Shown here: in pieces, positions 33,480 to 45,300 of the stretch
Numbering within the stretch: the stretch's first letter is position 1
How the letters are laid out: every line of letters starts with the position of its first letter
From: Artemia franciscana
Taxonomy: Eukaryota > Arthropoda > Branchiopoda > Anostraca > Artemiidae
NCBI RefSeq assembly: GCF_032884065.1
Contig: NC_088863.1
Coordinates: 59,462,628 to 59,526,627 of the forward strand
DNA: 64,000 bases
Reading direction: 5' to 3'
Made by a program: the position numbers and the translations under genes
The notes under the pieces: generated by a model
Databases searched by the model: none
The model's input: only the letters and a program-made list of their open reading frames with translations
What the model was told of the DNA's origin: nothing

Positions 33480-34660
33480 GAAAAACAGGTGTACGAATGG
33501 CTCCTTGAAGGAGACACCATCAACAATCCACGGGTGTCAGAAGCCGCAGAGTTGATCTAATAAATAATTAAAAGTACAAAAGAACAATTATCCAAGTCCA
33601 GAACTGGCCGTCTTTAATTTCAGTATCTGAAACAATTTGGAATCCAGAGAAATGAACAAAGTGGCAACTTTGAGCTTTATCTACCGTCGTTGTTGGAGAT
33701 GTTTTCTTACTCTCCTGTTTCTGACCACAATCTTTACACGAAGTCTACTTGGCTGTTCGTGCAATCGATGTTTCAGTTGAAGAAAGACAACCAGAGACTA
33801 CCCGTTCATCCGAAAAATTGACGACTAGTGGGCGGCACATTTTCTTGATTCGGTGATCGAACAAACGTCAATGAGAAGCATAAAAGTGAGTGGCGATTCG
33901 ACGAGGGGTAAAGACTTGACTGATTGCAGTAGAAAATTTGGACATGTGCTATGCCTACTTTTGTTCTCATTAACAAAAGCGTGCAGAACCTGACTTGTCT
34001 CACGGAGTTGACTATTGAAAATCACACAAGATGATATCCTCGAGGAGAGCTAGGGATCTAAGATAATTCGATACATTGACCCTTCAGGTAGGAATTATAG
34101 CTGTTGAATGTGGTGACTGATGCTCATGCTTCAACATCTGTAAGTGTAGACGATCTGTGAGAGAAACGTTTCTGAAGGATATGGAAGTGAAAGACATTGA
34201 CATATAGGTTTTCAGGAGAAAGGAGAAAGCTGTAACTATGGCTGAGAGTTCATCCGTAGTGATAGATAACAAGAGGGTAATGGTCAACCCAGCTTTAATC
34301 TTACAACATCTAGCCGCAGTTGCTAGTATTAGTAGTTTTTGCTTGAACGATATTTTGTCGTTCGAGCTCTGTATTTTTCTACAAACCCTCTGTAGTTCGT
34401 TCGAGGTGATGAGGACGGCAGACAAAGCCACTGTAAAATACACTGATTAAAATTAAGCAGCTCAATGGTTCAGCTACATTGCAGACGTCCCAGAGAGCTC
34501 TGGAAGGTGGTAGGTAAGTCTACAAAATCCCATGGGATGCCAAATCTACAACTTTGGGGTGGTAAAATCTTCCCTAGATTATGTCAAAAACTACCTCAGC
34601 CATGCGGCGATGTGTTTGACTCGGTAGCTTTCTTTACAATTCTCAACAATTGAAGTGAAT
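33480..34660 (+). pseudogene. Decayed intronless copy of a multi-copy uncharacterised invertebrate protein family
   Basis: Reading across frames on the plus strand gives, in order: SKSRTGRL.FQYL (about 33592), ESGNFELYLPSLLEMF-like then SDHNLYTKS (33660-33745), a VIEQTSMRSIKVSG then STRGKDLTD stretch (33857-33925), a DDILEES..RD stretch (about 34030-34060), and MAESSSVV...VMVNPALILQHL..FELCIFLQTL (34238-34450). This order (LY-KS, then IEQ-LMR-x-K-x-GGLTRGRG, then a VNP-LLFQR and YELCPFP-like end) is one I recognise from abundant uncharacterised proteins in aquatic invertebrate genomes. The function is unknown to me. Several stops and frameshifts make it a pseudogene. Antisense ORFs (33806-34443) are shadows. 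Confidence 0.6.
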
Positions 34661-35072
34661 TTAGATTGCTCTGGTCGCTTGTTCTTATGGCTTCTAGCCA
34701 CAGAATTCTCTCTTATTATTTTTCATTTTTAATTCGCCCTGATTTTCGTTGTCGCTTATCTTCTAACCACATTTTCTTTCTTCTTCACTTTCGATTTCGA
34801 TTGCTCCAGATAATTTGTGAATGCCCTTTGCATTAGTTCATTTTATGGTACAGGTTGTTGATTTTCACCTATTATGAATTTAAGTTGTTCGGGTTGTTCT
34901 CTCGGACTTCTCACTTTTGATAGTTCAGGTAGTTTTGACGAATCATCATTTGATGACAATTGTAAATTTTTCGATTTTTAGGTCTTCCTCTAGGCTCGTT
35001 TTTTACACTTCTGAAACAGCTTGCGTCTATGATAGTCTGATACATCTTTCTAGACAACGGTAAACAGAATGA
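34661..35072. other. Unassigned DNA
   Basis: No motif. It may belong to the 3' part of the decayed gene upstream. Confidence 0.35.
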
Positions 35073-35304
35073 TAGATTTCCGTATACAACAGTTATTTTT
35101 ATGCTATGAATAACGTCAGTCATGCAATCATGCATTATGTTCCACTAATGTTCCTAGCTAGGACATTATCAGCAACATCAAATATTGTTTTTTCTAAGAA
35201 TATTCCATCTATCTTCCACATATTCAAATTTTAAACTCTAGAGTATAGTATTCAATTGTTCCTGGAAAGTTTCTCTCAAACCTTAATCGTTGAGTCTACC
35301 AGCA
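35073..35304. repeat. Segment duplicated at 35648-35885, copy 1
   Basis: Direct repeat, offset ~575 bp (CAACAGTTATTTTTATGCTATG, GCAATCATGCATTATGTTCC). Its 3' part (35220-35304) is also a non-LTR endonuclease fragment related to 63120-63205. The two copies bracket repeat D. Confidence 0.85.
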
Positions 35305-35632
35305 CCAATTAAACATATTTAATATCATTAAATAAAGGAAAAATAAAAAAGAAAAGAAAAGAAAAGAGAGAAAGGAAAAAAATTTACCAAATTTCCCAAA
35401 CTCCTGTTTCCATCCAACATCGAAGAACAGACTATTTCTTCAATGAAAGAATTTTTATAAAATCTACCCTGATTGAAAACTTGGACTCCAGAATACAAAA
35501 ATTATTTTCAGAACAAACTCTAATGTGTCTAAGCCATATTAAGTTTTTCAAAGCTAAAACGTACTTGGTCTAAAACATAGCACTTAATGCAGAGAGTTTA
35601 GCGTCACATTTTCTGTTTTTCAGTTTATTCAA
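35305..35632 (+). repeat. Interspersed repeat D, copy 2
   Basis: Second copy of 29062-29400, same orientation, with an estimated ~95% identity by eye. It lies exactly between the two copies of the 230-bp segment. Confidence 0.85.
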
Positions 35633-35647
35633 TGTTTTTCTGTTTTT

Positions 35648-35885
35648 CAGATTTCCGTAGACAACAGTTATTTTTATGCTATGAATAACGTTAGTCATGC
35701 AATCATGCATTATGTTCCACTAATGTTCCTAGCTAAGACATTATCAGCAACATCACATATTGTTTTTTCTAAGAATATTCCGTCTATCTTCCACATATTC
35801 AAATTTTAAGCTCTCAAGTATAGTATTCAATTGTTCCTGGAAAGTTTCTCTCGAACCTTAATCTTTGAGTCTATCAGCATCAATT
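35648..35885. repeat. Segment duplicated at 35073-35304, copy 2
   Basis: See copy 1. Differences include CGTCAGTC / CGTTAGTC and TAGCTAGGAC / TAGCTAAGAC. Confidence 0.85.
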
Positions 35886-36150
35886 AAACATAAAAATAAC
35901 ATCATTAAATAACACCATTAAGTTAACATCATTTAATCTTTGTGTCTACCAGCATCATAAATATACGGGAGGAAGTTGTCCTTTCGAAATTTCAGCTTTA
36001 AATTAACCCTTGACAATCCTATACATCAATTGACATCAATAACAGCACTTCTGTATTCCCTAGTATCTTGTATTGATCTTACCAGTCTTCGGTTTACAAT
36101 AACATAATGAATAAGGTTTGCTGTCTTACTATCCAGTGAAAATACATTTG
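35805..36150 (-). pseudogene. Non-LTR retrotransposon endonuclease fragment
   Basis: Matches 63120-63410 block by block (CAATTGTTCCTGGAAAGTTTCTCTC, TTTCAGCTTTAAATTAACCC, CCAGTCTTCGGTTTAC, AATAAGGTTTGCTGTC). On the minus strand it encodes the C-terminal part of the endonuclease domain (TANLI..., NRRLAG-like). Short and broken. Confidence 0.8.
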
Positions 36151-36734
36151 AATGCCAAATAATTGATATAAAAGAATGAGAATTATCAAATCTTAAAGGG
36201 ATCTTGAAGTGAGAAGGTGTCCAATAAAAGAAATGGACGGAAACTGTTTTTCATACAGTTTTGGTCTATCAGAACGCATTTACAATCCCTTGACACTTAT
36301 TTCAGTCCCAAAAATTATAGTGACTACAGCCAGCCAGGTATACTATTTGTAATGAAATGGTCCCTAGTACACTATTTTTTTGGACTTGAAATATTTTTGT
36401 TTACTTCGATTTTTTTTCGAAACTTGAAGTTTTTTTGGAAATTAGAAAAAAATTTGGACTTTAGATTTTTCAGGTTTTTTTCAATTTTTTTTTAACTTAG
36501 TAATTTTTTATGAGCTAAGAATTTTTTTTTGTTTTTAACTGTGAAATATGAAATTTTAACTTTTTTTCCTTTAGTCTCAAAAAAGACAATATGTATACTT
36601 GCACAAACAATTTGGTTTCATTTTTAAAACTTAGAAATTTTAAATTAGAATTTTTTTCACAGGCAATACACTCATTGGCTTACAGACAGAAACAGACACA
36701 CAGGCACACTGACAGACAGACAAAAATAAAAGCA
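36151..36734. other. Unassigned, T-rich and with a CA/GA-rich stretch
   Basis: 36360-36660 is T-rich with TTTTTTTGGAAATTAGAAAA-type runs; 36670-36725 has ACAGACAGAAACAGACAC-like simple repeats. No gene. Confidence 0.45.
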
Positions 36735-37025
36735 GACTGAATGAGGTTAGGTTCTTCACAGAGTGAATACCAATTTAACATACCTGATCGTGATAAGCGC
36801 ATATGACACAGTAAAAAGTATGCTATATCATAAGACCACCGCTTATAGATGTGTAATAGTAAGCTTTAAGCAATAAGCATCCTTAAGAATAACCCATTCA
36901 TATTACTAAACTTGTTGCCAAAGGTAATCGCACAGATAGTTTAAAACTAAGCTATGATCGATACAAATATTGAAATAGAAATGTCCTTTACAGCATTTGT
37001 AGCATCTATAAAGGTTGTTACCCTC
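36735..37025. repeat. Direct repeat E, copy 1
   Basis: Matches 37734-38010, about 1 kb downstream (TGACACAGTAAAA, GATGTGTAATAGT, ATATTGAAA.AGAAATGTCCTTT). About 75-80% identity by eye. No coding motif. Confidence 0.75.
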
Positions 37026-37733
37026 AAATAATAAGCTACAGACATAACACAACCCCAAAAAGGGAAAGAAAAAAAAAACAACGTTTGAAATCCCCAAGAA
37101 AAGAATTCATTTTGAAAAGATATTACGAAAGTAATGCATGGTGATGGGACCTGCATGAAGTTAAAACGCAATGTTTGGGGATGTGAAAAAAAAGAGATGT
37201 AAACTCCAAGCATAAAGTCGAAAATCAATGTGAGGGTGAAAAGATGTTAATTTTTTCAGCTATGTTATATTCTATTTTTGTTACAGATACTACATCGATA
37301 ACTTCCAAGATGATGGGAGTATATAACGAAGAATTTATTGGATTGAAATCATCATCTTGAGGTGTTATGTTTAAATGTGCACTTTTATTATGGACTGCTG
37401 AACATGAAGAAATTGACGTAAACTGTAATATGTTTGACTATGATAATAGCGTTTGACGCTGATAATAGCTTGCAAAGTCCTACATTACGACATTTGAACC
37501 GACTGGGATTTTATTACCGATTGATTACACCTTATAATAAAATGGGTAAGGAACTGGGTATTGTTCAGGAAGAAGTCATAAAATATGCGATTTTTTCAGA
37601 GTTGAAGTGCTGTTTGTAAAGGCTAATCTGCCCACAAATAAACTTTTGATCCAAAACTATGATCCCAAATTTCACTTTTCAATTTAGAAGAGTTTAAACG
37701 TCCCAAATTTGAAGGAGCTTATTACTGTCCCAA
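37026..37733. other. Unassigned DNA between direct repeats E
   Basis: Short ORFs only (37434-37619), no family motif recognised. Confidence 0.4.
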
Positions 37734-38010
37734 GTATGAGACTAAGTTCTTCGTACAGTGGATAAGAAAGAACATACCTGAGCGTGATGTGTGCATCTGA
37801 CACAGTAAAACGTATGGTATATCATAGGGACCCAGTTTTATGGATGTGTAATAGTGAACCATAAGCAATACACATCTTTAAGCTTAACCTGTCTTTACTT
37901 TTAGACTGGAAGCAACCGCGCTGCTAGTTTCAAGATAAGCTGTGATGGATGAAAATATTGAAACAGAAATGTCCTTTCCCTGCGTTTGCATAATCTTTAA
38001 AGGCTGTCAT
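37734..38010. repeat. Direct repeat E, copy 2
   Basis: Second copy of 36735-37025 in the same orientation. Confidence 0.75.
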
Positions 38011-38885
38011 CACGATTTGCCAATTCTTATGAGCCTAATATAACCAATTTAGAATATGTGGACATTCGAATAGATGAAGTGAATCTGGAATAGACGAGGA
38101 GAACAATATTTGATGTAGTCAAATCAACTAGAATGAAGATAGTTGACTTTAAGATTGGTCAAGCAAGAAACTAGCGAAAGAAGAGGTACCCTTACCGCCC
38201 CATGAAAACTCAAAAGCACAACGATGGTCTTGGAAAATGAGGTACAGTATAGTCGAAAGATATCATGAAGAGAAATGTAAAAGACCAAGGAAAACTGGAT
38301 TCCCCTGTAGGAATTCTTCACATTCCGTGATAAATGACAGAGAAAATTTATATGAAAGAAACATGGCATACAAGAATTCATCATTGTTCGGGAAGAACTC
38401 CCATTTATCTATTTATGCCCAATCTCTTTACTGATTACACTTAAATAAGAATGTTTTTGCTTTTATACTTACAATAGATATTTTTTTTAATATATTAATT
38501 TGGTCTTAGATTTGTATTAGATCTGGGTTAAGGAGTAAAAAAAAAAATTGAAACAGACTTTTTTTAAATGGTCAGAGATCTATGAAAAGGATTTTTTCCA
38601 TTTGTATTTTTTTTTCAAGGGGATCATAGGACAATACAGTGTTGAATTAGTTAAAATTTTAGACTTAAATCAAGTATTTGTCTTGCCACTGACCTGTTTT
38701 GAGGACATTTTTGATGTTACATACTAGAAAGAAGCTTGAATCAAGAAATATACCCTGAGAAACCTTCCCTGAATTTGAAAATTGCGCAGGTGTTTATTGC
38801 GATTGGAAATGATATACTGGTAATGACGTTGGCAAATGCAATTTGAAATGATTTCTACGTAAATTTGACAGGTTATTAGCAAAGG
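38011..38885. other. Unassigned DNA
   Basis: ORFs 38124-38384 and 38237-38434 overlap antisense and carry no motif. Confidence 0.4.
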
Positions 38886-39950
38886 GTTTGCAAATAAAAC
38901 CTTTCATTATCGAAAAAAATGTATTTTTAGCTTGAAAAATGCTTTATATCAATTCCCATTACCCCAAAAATGTGAAAATTTTCCCTAATCTTTGCTTTAA
39001 CAGTTTGCATTTAACTAAAACCTTCCATTATTGAATAACATATGAACTTTTTTTTGGCATGAAAATGATTTTACATCAGTTCACAGAATCCAAAAACTGT
39101 ACAAATGTTCCCAAACCTTTACTTTCGCAGTTTGTATATGACTTAAGCCTTCCATCATCGTACAATAGACGTTTAGCTTGAAAAGGATTTTACATCAATT
39201 CACATAATCAAAAACTGTATAAATGTTCAAGAATCATTGCTTTTGCAGTTTGAATGTAAGTAAAACCTCGCATTAGTTACTCAGAATCACAGTTCGCGAC
39301 TCAGAGCTTCACAGAATCAAGAAACTACACAAATAAACCTTCCAGTATCGAATAGAAAGAATTTTTAGCATGAAAAAGATTTTATATCAAATACCAGAAC
39401 CCCAAACTGTAAATATGTTCCAGAATCTTTACTTTTGCAGTTTACATTTAACTAAAACCTTCCATTATCGAATAATTCAGGTATTTTTAGCTTGAAATTT
39501 TCTTATATAAATTTGCAGAACCCAGAAACTGTACAAATTTCCCAAAATCTTTGCTTTTGCACTTTGCAAGTAACTAAAAACCTTCCATTAATGATTAATA
39601 CAAGTATTTGTAGCTTAAGAATAATTTTATAATGCTTCTTGGAGCCTAGAAACTTTACAAATGTTCCAGAATCTTTACTTTTGGAGTATGCATGTAAATA
39701 AACCCTTGTACTATGGAATAATACAGATATTTTTAGCTTGTTACGATTTTATATCAATCCAAAGAACCCAGAAATTGTGCTGATGTTCCAAAATCTTTGT
39801 TTTGTATTTTGCATTTAACTAAAGCTTTCAATTATCGAATAATGCAGGTATTTTTTAGCATGGAAAGGATTTTACATCAGTTTACAGAATCCAAACACTG
39901 TACAAATTTTCCAGAATCTTTGCTATTGCAGTTTGTTTGGTAACTCAAGA
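38886..39950. repeat. 120-bp satellite array, ~8.5 copies
   Basis: The landmark AAAACCTTCCATTATCGAATAAT and variants recur at about 38898, 39018, 39138, 39263, 39337, 39457, 39578, 39700 and 39822. Spacing is close to 120-122 bp, with one partial unit (39263-39337). Each unit holds TTTTTAGCTTGAAAA, AACTGTACAAATGTTCC and CTTTTGCAGTTTGCAT. Copies are clearly diverged, so the array is old. Confidence 0.88.
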
Positions 39951-40559
39951 GTAATATCTGGCTTATTACAATTGGGCCGCACCTAAGTCCCCTTTGAGCA
40001 AGGCACTGCTTCTCTCTTTTTTCGCCATATTTCTTCCTCCTTTCGGATGATAAAAAGATTTCTTATGAATATTAGAGCGAATGTTATAATACTTTACCCC
40101 CTTTCGATCAAAAACACGTCCGCTAGTCTTGAATAGAAGATTTTTCTGTCTGAAGTACCATTTCTGATGGAATTAGCCCCCTCCAAAATTTCTACAGTCA
40201 TGAGGGGAAAATGGGCAAAGATTCTGGAGGGGGCTGTCCTCATCTTCCTCATATATGGTATAAATTCTCCTCATTTTGGGGTTTAATCTAACTCTTTACT
40301 TTCATAATAACAGCCTAGACCAGAAATATCTCCATAAATCAAGAGGGATGAAATATCAATTTGGCGTTCTGATGTGTCCTTAAGTTTTTATTGTACTTCT
40401 CCCCATAATAAAAACCCCCTCACCGAAAAACAAAAAACAAAAAACAAATTTTGGGTAACGTTTCTGAGGATTGTGTGTAAATTTCTACCTCCGCCCTCTC
40501 TTAGAACTAATTCTGTAATTATCTGAAGGCTCAATGAGAGCCAAGAAGTTTTGGCATTA
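39951..40559. other. Unassigned DNA
   Basis: No gene. 40240-40560 contains G/C-skewed blocks that may be a worn family B start. Confidence 0.35.
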
Positions 40560-41390
40560 AAATGCACCCTTTGATGTATCTCCATCCTTTCCTATGTACA
40601 AAAAAAATTAGAGAACCCATTTATTCCTTGGGAACTATAGCTTCTAATTTTCAACCGAATGAGCCTGCTCAGAAGTTAAACATCCATCCCTTTCAAAAAA
40701 ACCTTAAATGTCCTGGGGGCACAACTTGCAACCCTTGCCCTTAAGCTCTGGGGGTGTGTTCCAACCTCAAAAGAACATACTATGTTTGGACTATTCGGAA
40801 TAAAATGGCTATCTCAAAACGTCTATTAGATGCATTTCGAAAAAAAAATACGATATGTGTGTTTGTGAGGGTAGCTATCCTCCGATCTCTGCGACTCTTA
40901 AAAAGGTCACTAGACTTCTGATTACCAATATTATTGGCCCCCTTCAAAGTTTACTCGAAGAAACTTTCTATAAGAACCTTATATGTCTCCAGAGCCTAAC
41001 TTACTACCCTTATCCTGAGGGCTGTGGGAGGGGGCGTAATCCATAAAGGCATAATTCCCAGACCTTAAAAATACGCTAAACAAAATAGTTACCTCAAGAT
41101 TTTGATCGGGAGTGTTTAAGGAAATGATGGGCGTGGGTAAGGGATTTATTTGCCCTCCAGTCACTTTCGACTATTGCAATGGGCACTAGCCCTCTAAATT
41201 TCCAATGAAATGAGCTCTTTGATATTAACACGTCAACTGCTTCTATACGAAGTGCCATGGCCTAAAAAAAAAAAATAAAAAAAAAAAAAAATAAAAATAA
41301 ATAATACATATGTGTCAATGCCAAGATCGTTCTTTACTTAGGTAGCGTTATTACGCTGCACTGCCTATGATAGTCTTTTTCATGGAAAAA
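40560..41390 (+). repeat. Family B repeat, copy B2
   Basis: Parallels 31260-31850: AATGAGCC, CTGTGGGAGGGGGCGTAATCC, AGTCACTTTCGACTATTGC and GGGCACTAGCCCTC. It then has an A-rich tract (41262-41302) and a GTAGCGTTATTACGCTGCACTGCC end like the CAGCGCTATCGCACCACC end of B1. Confidence 0.65.
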
Positions 41391-42060
41391 AGTTTATATC
41401 TTTACGTGTTTTTTTTTCTATTAGACTCCATCATTTTCTATTTTTCTATATACTCCACGGACAGGGGGGGTTACCGTAGGGGTATTTTCAAGGGAGACAT
41501 TTTCCGGTGAGTATTTCCGAGGGATGGGTGGGGGGGGTAAACACAGGCCACTGTTATTAAGAACCATGCAGAAATTTTTTACGGGGGAGTTTTCTGTAGG
41601 GTGGAGGGGAGATTTTCTCGGATATATTCAGTGGGGAGAAAATTTTTGGAAGAATTACCCTGAATTCTTCTACAGAATCCGTTTTATGTGTCTTTCTTCC
41701 TCTTTGGATGTGCAATTTTACACATGGAGAGAATACTGCGGTGGAATTGTCCAGGGAAAATTTTCAGCTGAGATAAAGTTGTCCGGCAGGATTTTCCCGT
41801 GGAAGCGTGGTTAATGTACGTTTCAATGGTATAAGTCATTCCCATGGGTAATTCTATCAAACCAAGGGTCCTAGAAGATAGGGAGAGGGCTCATTGGAAC
41901 ACAAATTTTAAGTTAAAGTATCTTTTCAAGTGACCACTACTAGGACTACTACCCCCTCTCCGCCTCAGGACCAATAATAAAGGTATAAACTGAAAATATA
42001 CGTGAAAACGAAGAAGAATTAGACCACAGGTCCCAAAAACTCATATAGTTTTATCTAAAG
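41391..42060 (-). repeat. Worn family A/B fragment
   Basis: Minus-orientation blocks such as GGGCTCATTGGAAC, CATGGGTAATTCTATC and AAGTGACCAC match the family A middle. The ORF at 41524-41814 is a chance frame in the G-rich part. Confidence 0.45.
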
Positions 42061-42174
42061 GCTCTGTGAGACTTAGAAAATTAGGCCGTTGAACCGTAAC
42101 CCTTTTGGTATCTCACATTACTCCATGCATAATAATCTACAAGCCCTTGACATACAGCTTGCCAAACCGCAATA
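42061..42174. other. Flank of the Helitron
   Basis: Short low-copy stretch ending in A at 42174, the base expected before a Helitron 5' TC. Confidence 0.4.
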
Positions 42175-42339
42175 TCTATATATATAAAAATAAGTTGTCT
42201 GTCTGTGTGTCTGTCTGTGGATCAGGTGACGTCATGTTTCTGTGTTGACTGACGTCATGAAATTAGTTGTCGTCATTTTTGCTTTGACGGTGACGTCATT
42301 CAAGATATTTAAGACATATGTTCACGTAGAAATCTATTA

Positions 42340-45300
42340 ATGTTTAAGTTTACAATGACTGATGAACTTACCATGGCAAAAGCCGATGAAGATGCTCAAA
42401 GAGTCTATGCCAAAAAACTTGCTGCTGATAGAGAAAGTCAGAAAAGAAAGCGTGCCGAGGAACTACCAGAGCAACGCGAAAGCAGACTTGCTGCTAAAAG
42501 AGAAAGTGAAAAAAGAAGGCGTACCGAGGAATCAAAAGAACAGCAAGGAAACAGGCTTGAGGCTGATAGAGAAAGAAAGAACAGAAAGCGTGCCGAGGAA
42601 TCAAAAGAACAGCAAGGAAACAGGCTTGAGGCTGATAGAGAAAGAAAGAACAAAAAGCGTGCCGAGGAACTACTAGAGCAACGCGGAAGCAGACTTGCTG
42701 CTAAAAGAGAAAGTGAACAAAGAAGGCGTGCCGAGGAATTACAAGAACAGCAAGAAATCAGGCTTGCTGCTGATAGAGAAAGTAAGAAAAGAAAGCGTGC
42801 CGAGGAATCACAAGAACAGCAAGAAATCAGGCTTGCTGCTGATAGAGAAAGTAAGAAAAGAAAGCGTGCCGAGGAATCAGAGCAACCTGAAAGTTATCGC
42901 CTGGCATTCAGGTACAACCCAGTCGATGATTATAGCTTGAGTAGATGTGTTCAAATCGGGACAATGTCTAAAATTTGTCCCTATTGCAAGGCCTTGAAAT
43001 TCAATGGTGAAACAATGGGAATGTGTTGCGCCTCAGGAAAAGTTAAACTTCCTCTATTGGCTGCACCACCAGAGCCATTGAAGACTTTCCTTACTGGAAC
43101 TACGTCAGAATCTAAGCGTTTTTTGTCAAAAATCAGAAAATACAACTCATGTTTCCAAATGACGTCGTTTGGAGCCCAAATCGAAAATCCAGATCAATTT
43201 ATGTCTACTTTCAAAGTAAAAGGGCAAATTTATCATAGAGCAGGGTCCCTTCTACCATTCTCAGGCGAGAATCATAAATTTTTACAATTGTACTTCATCA
43301 GTGATAGAAATTCTGAATTGAATGCACGTTGCGAAATTTCTCCCAACGTTGAAAGGACAATCGTTTCCCAATTGCAACATCTTTTCCACGAAAATAATAA
43401 TTTAGTGCGTCTGTTCAAAACAGCCATCGATTTGATGCCTACTGATACGCATAAAATTGTTATTTCCGCTGACAAAACGCCTCCTGGCCAACATGTGCGT
43501 AGATACAATGCTCCAACTATCGACGAAGTGGCAATCGTTATGGTCGGTGATCAGTTTTTACCTCGAGATATTATTCTTCATAAGCGAAACGCTCAGTTGT
43601 TAAGAATTGCTGAAACTCATCGATGCTACGATGCCCTACAATATCCTATCATTTCTTGGGATGGAGCCGACGGCTATCACTTTAATATTAAATTGATGAA
43701 TCCAGCCACTAACAAAGAAATGAATAAGAAATGCAGTGCAATGCATTATTATTCCTATAGACTAATGATTCGGCAGGATGAAGAAAATTATATTTTAAAA
43801 TGCCGTGAATTGTTTCACCAATTCGTCGTTGATATGTATGCTAAAATTGAATCAGAACGTTTGCTATATATCCGCCTGAATCAGACCAAGCTCCGCTCTG
43901 AACAATACATTCATTTGCGAGATGCAGTTATAAATGACGGTAATACCACAAACGTTGGAAGATTAACAATTTTACCTTCGTCATATGCTGGCAGTCCCCG
44001 TCATATGCATGAATATGCTCAAGATGCTATTGCGTATGTTCGTCTCTATGGTCGTCCAGATTTACTTATTACATTTATATGTAATCAATCTTGGGACGAG
44101 ATACTGCAGCTTTTACTTCAAGGACAATCGGCGGTTCATAGGCATGACATTACGGCCCGTGTCTTCTGGCAAAAGTTGAAATCACTGATAAACTACATTG
44201 TAAAACTTGAAGTGTTTGGGTCGGTGCGATGCTGGATGTACTCAGTGGAATGGCAAAAACGAGGTTTGCCACACGCACATATACTAATCTGGCTACATAA
44301 AAAAATTACTTCGAACGAAATTGATGATGTGATTTCCGCTGAAATACCAGATAAAAATGTCGATAAGGGGTTACATGATATTATTGTAAAAAATATGATA
44401 CATGGACCTTGCGGTGCACTGAACGAAAATTCACCATGCATGGCCAAAGGAAGGTGCACAAAGCAATATCCTCGACTTTTAGTATCAAACACAATTACTG
44501 GCAATGATGGTTACCCACAATATAGAAGAAGATCTACTGAAGATGGCGGTAAAACAGCAATAATAAAGAAGCGTAACGGTATCACCATCGAGGTAGATAA
44601 CCAGTGGGTTATTCCATATTCCCCATTATTATCAAAAACATTTAATGCACACATAAACGTTGAATACTGTAACTCCGTAAAGGCAATCAAATACATATGT
44701 AAATACGTCAACAAAGGCAGTGACATGGCAGTTTTTGGCTTGCAGCCCGAAATCAAAGATTTCGATGAAATCATACAATATCAGGCTGGAAGATACATAA
44801 GCAGCAATGAAGCTGTTTGGCGAATTCTTTCATTTCCGATATATGAACGTAGTCCAGCTGTTGTTCACTTAGCGGTACATTTACAGAATGGTCAACGTGT
44901 TTATTTCACGGAAACCAGCGTGCAACAAAGAGTCCTGAATCCACCGGATACAACATTAACAGCTTTTTTTTCGCTTTTCCAAAAATGATTCTTTTGCAAA
45001 AAAACTGCTGTATACTGAAGTGCCTTCGTATTACACGTGGAATACTAAAAATAAAGTATTTGAACGTCGAAAACAGGGTAAGTCAGTCGACGGCCAACCT
45101 ACCATCTTCAAAGATACCACGAGGAAGACTCTACACCGTTCACCCCAATCAACATGAATGCTTCTTTCTACGCCTGCTTTTGGTGAATGTACCCGGTCCG
45201 ACATCCTTTGAGTATTTGAGGACTGTAAATGGTACTATACATGACACTTACCGTAGTGCATGCCAAGCTCTGAATTTATTGGAGAATGACCAACACTGGG

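Noticed and set aside
34084-34443. Minus-strand ORF of 119 codons with hydrophobic stretches, receptor-like at first sight
   Set aside because: The plus strand of the same interval carries recognisable blocks of the decayed gene family (33480-34660); the minus frame is its shadow.
42438-42653. Minus-strand Ser/Leu-rich ORF
   Set aside because: Antisense of the 69-bp repeats of the Helitron gene.
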